A stretch of 64,000 nucleotides of DNA from Flavobacterium fluviale (GTDB lineage Bacteria; Bacteroidota; Bacteroidia; Flavobacteriales; Flavobacteriaceae), in the NCBI RefSeq assembly GCF_003312915.1, contig NZ_CP030261.1:4278001-4342000 (forward strand), in the 5' to 3' direction. A program made the position numbers and the translations under genes. Every line of letters starts with the position of its first letter. Within the stretch, counting starts at the first letter, position 1. Below are positions 59,856 through 64,000 of this stretch, in pieces. The notes beneath the pieces are model-generated. The model had not been told where the DNA came from. It saw only the letters and a list, made by a program, of their open reading frames with translations, and ran no database searches.

Positions 59856-61150
59856 TTTTCTGGTTTCAAATTCATATTTAAGCTCGCCACTAAAAGACCT
59901 ACTGTAAGAACAGAGCAGCCTAACATGCTTGGCTGCGCCCATTGTCCCAAAATAATTAGATACAAGGCTGTACCACAAAATGTTATTGGTAATATTTTAT
60001 CTTCTTGAGGCAGTCTTATTGATTTTAAAAATAAATTGACTGCCAAAACCAATCTTAAGAAAATGAGTCCGCCTCCTAATAGTAGACCTTGTTCACCACC
60101 TACTCTTCCTAACTCATCTTCAGCAATTAAAAAAGTATTGGTTCCAGATAACATCTGTGCGCCTGCATTGGTCCCCATTCCTAATTTACCAACAAACAAC
60201 GGCATGTTTAAGAGGTTTACTATTGGTCTAACAAAATCGCCTAAAACCCTTGAAAAAAAAGACTCCTCAAATCCGCCGCTTTGACCGCTCGCAGTATCTA
60301 CCCTGCTCATAAAAACCTCAGTCCCTAAATTAAAAACAGTTGTAGTACTTTGTAAAATGGCAAACAGTCCGACCAAAACGACAATCGTTAAAGCCACTTT
60401 CATTATCTTTTTAAAACTGGTTGCAGAACCAATAAAAGCAAAAACTCCAACTAATATAACTCCTCCAACGGCGGTCCTGCTTACTGTTAATGGCAGACTA
60501 AATATTAAAGCGAGTGTACTGGTATAAAGCAAAATCCTAGAAACACGCTCTTTGGACAGCCAGAAATAAAACACAAAGACAGATACCAAAATGTAAAAAG
60601 ACGCCAGCCCTGTAATAAATGAAAAAGTACCAGGAGGTCTAAAATATCCCATTGCGCCAGAAAAGCCAGCGCTGCCTTCTCCTCCTATACCTCTATTGAT
60701 CAAAGCAGATTGAGGACTTATAAATTGCAGATAAACAATTAAGGTCATCAAGATATTTACTGCGAGCAATGCATATCCCATTTTGAGAATGTCTTTTTTT
60801 GTAAAGACAGCTCCAATAATAAAAATTAAAGGAAAATGAAGCAGCATTATACGAGCACCGTAGATTCCAACAAACAAATTAGCATGTCCAAAAGTAAGCG
60901 TGACAATTAGTGCTAAAAGTGTAATGATGCAAGAGAAAACTACATATCCATTTAAAAATTTTACATTCAGGTAAATAGCTCTGGCGATAATGAAGATTGC
61001 AATAGGATCGCGAACAACAAGTAATGGTGTTGCTAAACTTGGCAAGACCCATTTACGTAAAGCACCTTCAAAAATCCACAAGAAAAAATACAGCCAAATT
61101 GCCGTTTTTATCGAGTTCAGCTTTTTACTATTTGTGGTAGTATCTTTCAT
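59852..61150 (-). CDS. O-antigen ligase / Wzy-like membrane polymerase
   Basis: A 432-residue protein with about 11-12 membrane helices and one larger periplasmic loop (about 270-330, with SRVDTASGQSGGFEESFFSRV). It fits the O-antigen ligase superfamily, whose members either polymerise lipid-linked repeats (Wzy) or ligate chains. In an EPS locus with Wza and Wzc homologues but no LPS-core genes, polymerase is the better guess. Sequence is too divergent to separate the two. No Wzx flippase gene was recognised in the window, so it must lie further right or elsewhere. Confidence 0.82.
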   Translation of the reverse strand: MKDTTTNSKKLNSIKTAIWLYFFLWIFEGALRKWVLPSLATPLLVVRDPIAIFIIARAIYLNVKFLNGYVVFSCIITLLALIVTLTFGHANLFVGIYGARIMLLHFPLIFIIGAVFTKKDILKMGYALLAVNILMTLIVYLQFISPQSALINRGIGGEGSAGFSGAMGYFRPPGTFSFITGLASFYILVSVFVFYFWLSKERVSRILLYTSTLALIFSLPLTVSRTAVGGVILVGVFAFIGSATSFKKIMKVALTIVVLVGLFAILQSTTTVFNLGTEVFMSRVDTASGQSGGFEESFFSRVLGDFVRPIVNLLNMPLFVGKLGMGTNAGAQMLSGTNTFLIAEDELGRVGGEQGLLLGGGLIFLRLVLAVNLFLKSIRLPQEDKILPITFCGTALYLIILGQWAQPSMLGCSVLTVGLLVASLNMNLKPEK

Positions 61151-61166
61151 TTATAATCAAATTATT

Positions 61167-62399
61167 TTAAGAACTTAAAACATTACAAATTTTATCGGCA
61201 TAATTGTCCCAACTGTAAGTGTCTGCTAATTGTTTGGCTTTTTTTCCCATTTGAAAAATTTCATTTCTATGGTCAACAAACCAATTTATCTTTTCTGCAA
61301 TAGCCTGCGGATTTCTAATTGGCACTAAAAACCCAGTTTCTCCGATTACTACCAAATCTTCTGCTCCTGTATTTGCCGTAATAATGATTGGCAGACCTTG
61401 ACTCATTGCCTCTTGAATTACCAAAGCCCTGCCTTCAACAATAGACGGAAGGCAAAAAACATCACAAGTCCTCATCAATTCTAAAACTTGATCATGAGAT
61501 CGCGTTGGCTCGTAAGTAAAATTTACTTGATCAATGTAAAAAGAAAGCGGTGCCGCTAATGATCCTAAAACAACTAATTCAACTTTTGAAGAATCAACTA
61601 ATTTTATGGCGTCAAATAAATCGCTCAAGCCTTTGCGCTGCGTCATTGAGCCTACAAATAAAATCCTCAATCTTTTGTTTGATTTTTTTTCTTCTACATC
61701 AAATTGATTGGCTGAAAATGGTGTTCCAAATGGAGATTGAATAATTTTCTTTTTATTGGCCCAGTCTGGCAGTGACTGGCGAACAAAATCACTTGCCACA
61801 ACAATCGTGTCTGCTAATTCTAATTCTTTTCTTTTCCTTTCTAACTTTTGAGGACTATCATTTATTCCACCGCCGAGCGTAAATGCCCATTTGGGTTTTC
61901 TAAGGGCTTCCTCATGCAATAATTCTTGTAAAAGAGTATGATAAGCAATTGGCAGGTCGTAAATACATTCTAAACCTAATTCTTTAGCAGCAATAAAAGT
62001 TTCTAGTGCACCATCTTCATAAGCATAAACAGCGGTTAGTCCGTTTTTTTTTGCGCTTTTAAGTTTACCTGCAATTTTCCTGTCTAAATTTTGATAAATT
62101 CTATCTACACAAAAAAAACCAGTTTCTGATTTGGTCAAAGAGCTTAAACTCAATTTGGAAGCTAACATTCTCCCCAATTCTTTTATCGGATAAACTTCTG
62201 TATACGACTGTAAACCAGAATCAAAAGAGCGTCTTTTTATATCTCCTAAACCTTTTAATTTTGCTATTTTGTGCCAAAAATTATTGGGAAACACAGCAAT
62301 TGAAGTGTGAAATTGATATAGTAATCCTTGAGTTAAAAATCCTTTTGCTATAGCACGTACATTACTATTTCCAGAAGGATGAGAAATAAGAATTTTCAT
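61167..62399 (-). CDS. Family 4 glycosyltransferase
   Basis: A 410-residue GT-B enzyme beginning MKILISHPSGNSNVRAIAKGF. Donor-half motifs: ILFVGSMTQRKGLSDLFDAI and CLPSIVEGRALVIQEAMSQGLPIIIT, where EGRALVIQE keeps the E-x7-E pair. The 410-residue length and the DLPIAYHTLLQELL centre resemble a group of Bacteroidota EPS transferases. It begins four bases into the end of the next upstream gene (ATGA). Confidence 0.9.
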   Translation of the reverse strand: MKILISHPSGNSNVRAIAKGFLTQGLLYQFHTSIAVFPNNFWHKIAKLKGLGDIKRRSFDSGLQSYTEVYPIKELGRMLASKLSLSSLTKSETGFFCVDRIYQNLDRKIAGKLKSAKKNGLTAVYAYEDGALETFIAAKELGLECIYDLPIAYHTLLQELLHEEALRKPKWAFTLGGGINDSPQKLERKRKELELADTIVVASDFVRQSLPDWANKKKIIQSPFGTPFSANQFDVEEKKSNKRLRILFVGSMTQRKGLSDLFDAIKLVDSSKVELVVLGSLAAPLSFYIDQVNFTYEPTRSHDQVLELMRTCDVFCLPSIVEGRALVIQEAMSQGLPIIITANTGAEDLVVIGETGFLVPIRNPQAIAEKINWFVDHRNEIFQMGKKAKQLADTYSWDNYADKICNVLSS

Positions 62400-63478
62400 G
62401 AGGTTGATATTGATTTTATAAACTGATTTGCCAAAGAATTCAAATCAAAAACTTGAACAGTCATTGGTTTTAGTTTCAAATTGTTTTTTTCGTATTTAAT
62501 GATGTTTGGTATGCTGTAGTGTCCTTTTGTCGGAGTCCACTCGCGAGAAACACAAATTGTGTTTAGCTGATGTTCTTTGTACGCTGCAAAAACACCGCTT
62601 TTTTCAGTCTGAAAATAAGGTGTTGTCGATATGCCAAAATCACTATCAATGAGCACTTGAGAGATTACAGTTTCAGGCTGAATACCCATTACTTTATAAT
62701 CAATTCCTTTATTTTCTAATACATTTATATAGTTGTAAAGTTCAGGACCATTTTTTCCTATAAAAACGAATTTTATAGGCTTTCCTAACTTGCTTTTCAA
62801 ACTTACCAGATCATTAATAAAATCTTTAAAAAAAGCTCCTCGATGAATTGTACCAAACAGTACAAGCTGTGTAAACTCATTTTCCCTGCTCTTTACTGCT
62901 GTTAAAGGTATGTTACCGCAAATGGGCAAAATATCTGCCCTTATATCGTGTGACTGCAAAAAATACTGGTAAAGTTTATTTTGCGTATTTACGTAATAAG
63001 GATTTGTATTCTGAATTACTTTTTTTACTATATACTGCTGCACTTTGCCTATACATTTTTGTTTGAAAGAAGACTCTGTATCAATTCCTATCCATAATTC
63101 GTGAAACATAATATGCCATTTGTGGTTTCCTGTTATCTTTTTAAAAAAAGAAGGCAGCCAGAAAGGCAGTCCCTTTGGGTTAAAACTGTACGGCACATAT
63201 TGTAAAGAAATCCATTGTGGTTTAAAATTTTTTAAAACATGCTGCGTCAATTTAAGTCTTTGAAGATTTGTTGCTGCCAAAGGAATGCGGTTTACGCTGA
63301 CTTTAGTTCCTTCAATTTCCTGAAACTCTGATAAAAAAGAAACGGCTTGATGGTCACACAGTGATAAAATATTTGCTTCATGTCCTATTCTTATGAGTTC
63401 CCCACACAAGCGCCGTGTATAATCTCCTACGCCATCTTTTCCTGGTTCGAGAGATCCGCAGATGAATAGAATGTTCAT
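62396..63478 (-). CDS. GT-B type glycosyltransferase-like protein
   Basis: A 360-residue protein whose N terminus (FICGSLEPGKDGVGDYTRRLCGELIRIGHE) is the GVGDY-type donor-independent start seen in GT4 enzymes. The C-terminal half has VLFGTIHRGAFFKDFINDLV in place of the first donor strand, but the E-x7-E signature is not clear, so catalytic competence is less certain than for its neighbours. It is coupled to both neighbouring genes by four-base overlaps. Confidence 0.82.
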   Translation of the reverse strand: MNILFICGSLEPGKDGVGDYTRRLCGELIRIGHEANILSLCDHQAVSFLSEFQEIEGTKVSVNRIPLAATNLQRLKLTQHVLKNFKPQWISLQYVPYSFNPKGLPFWLPSFFKKITGNHKWHIMFHELWIGIDTESSFKQKCIGKVQQYIVKKVIQNTNPYYVNTQNKLYQYFLQSHDIRADILPICGNIPLTAVKSRENEFTQLVLFGTIHRGAFFKDFINDLVSLKSKLGKPIKFVFIGKNGPELYNYINVLENKGIDYKVMGIQPETVISQVLIDSDFGISTTPYFQTEKSGVFAAYKEHQLNTICVSREWTPTKGHYSIPNIIKYEKNNLKLKPMTVQVFDLNSLANQFIKSISTS

Positions 63479-64000
63479 TTTATATATTTTTTTTTGTAGT
63501 ATCTTAAAAGATTTCGAAAGTGAAAAGGTTCAAAAAACCTTAAATATTCATTTAAATAATCACGGAAAGAAAGATCATTTCTTAATGCATGCAATTTGGC
63601 TGCAGCATCTGAAAGAAAATGAAACTGATTTTCAAATGACATGTATTTCTCGTAGTTTTTTCTAGCATTAATTCCTAGTTCCAAGCATTCATCTTCTCTT
63701 TTTTTAAGGATATTTTCAATCTGATCTACGTCTTTTTCCTTAATTCTAATAGAACAGCTGTTCCAGTCAATTTCTTCACATTCTACCCATTCGTCAGAAA
63801 TAATTACTGGGGCAATTCCCATTTTCATACTTTCATATTGTCTATAAGAACTGGGACCAATACCACGGGGGCATAATATAAATTTACTTTGAAATAAAAT
63901 TTCAGCGTACTTTTCAAAATACCTATTACGATCTTCCTCATTCAAGTCCCAAGAATTGTAATCTTTAGTATCATGTATGTTTTCATCTCCCTTAAAACGC
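63475..64000 (-). CDS. Exostosin-like glycosyltransferase (C-terminal part, cut by window end)
   Basis: The frame is open to the right edge, so only the last 174 or so residues are seen. They carry the exostosin-family block FILCPRGIGPSSYRQYESMKMGIAPVIISD, which binds the nucleotide sugar. A TTG at 63945 is not a convincing start because the frame and the domain both continue upstream. The C terminus is basic (LLRYYKKKYIK). Exostosin-like transferases in bacteria usually add sugars to surface glycans; specificity is unknown. Confidence 0.85.
   Translation of the reverse strand, partial: RFKGDENIHDTKDYNSWDLNEEDRNRYFEKYAEILFQSKFILCPRGIGPSSYRQYESMKMGIAPVIISDEWVECEEIDWNSCSIRIKEKDVDQIENILKKREDECLELGINARKNYEKYMSFENQFHFLSDAAAKLHALRNDLSFRDYLNEYLRFFEPFHFRNLLRYYKKKYIK

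Overview
The window is AT-rich Bacteroidota DNA, most likely Flavobacterium or a close relative. The evidence is the flavobacterial -7 promoter word TAnnTTTG upstream of several genes, the absence of Shine-Dalgarno sites, frequent TTG starts, bacillithiol synthesis (bshA), a Bacteroidota-type TamB next to tsaD, a PrcB_C lipoprotein, an M43 protease, and many lipoproteins and SPI-type secreted proteins. No species can be assigned from sequence alone.

Positions 1-47345 are mostly chromosomal housekeeping genes in short, often convergent or divergent units. In order they are: a partial SDR oxidoreductase; the SRP RNA with its own promoter; a secreted glutaminyl cyclase; histidine-degradation genes hutI and hutG around a divergent coiled-coil membrane protein; a DEAD-box helicase facing a hybrid histidine kinase; a DAACS symporter and aroC; an LpxH-like phosphoesterase; a small outer-membrane barrel; bshA with a PrcB_C lipoprotein; a membrane Fe-S electron-transfer pair downstream of an MCE protein and a SPOR amidase; lptD and ridA; a central-carbon block (pfkA, gap, GlcNAc kinase, mgsA); tamB divergent from tsaD-rsmE; a DUF4159 / RNA methyltransferase pair; an M43 protease; an AI-2E-family permease with a THUMP-like methyltransferase; a VanX-like dipeptidase; a fatty acid desaturase; a small XRE regulator locus; OMPLA-type phospholipase; and a CPA2 antiporter. 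Several of these (LpxH-like, MlaD-like, LptD, TamB, PldA) serve outer-membrane building or quality control.

From about 47.8 kb to the right edge every gene is on the minus strand and forms an exopolysaccharide locus. It holds an initiating phosphoglycosyltransferase, a Wzc-type tyrosine autokinase, a Wza-like export lipoprotein, a VanZ-like protein, UDP-glucuronate decarboxylase (UDP-xylose synthesis), an acetyltransferase, two GT2 and five GT4-type glycosyltransferases, an O-antigen-ligase/polymerase-like membrane protein and an exostosin-like transferase cut by the window end. Four-base ATGA overlaps show tight translational coupling. Transcription enters from beyond the right edge.

The unusual content lies between genes. 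At least five intergenic loci are degenerate tandem repeats with a 7-base period, each built on a different word (the best, at 40578-40689, is 16 heptamers in uninterrupted phase). There are several distinct inverted-repeat elements, a perfect 18-bp palindrome arm pair near the EPS locus, and a tRNA-like gene whose anticodon arm cannot form a normal seven-base loop. No CRISPR array, transposase, integrase or rRNA was seen.
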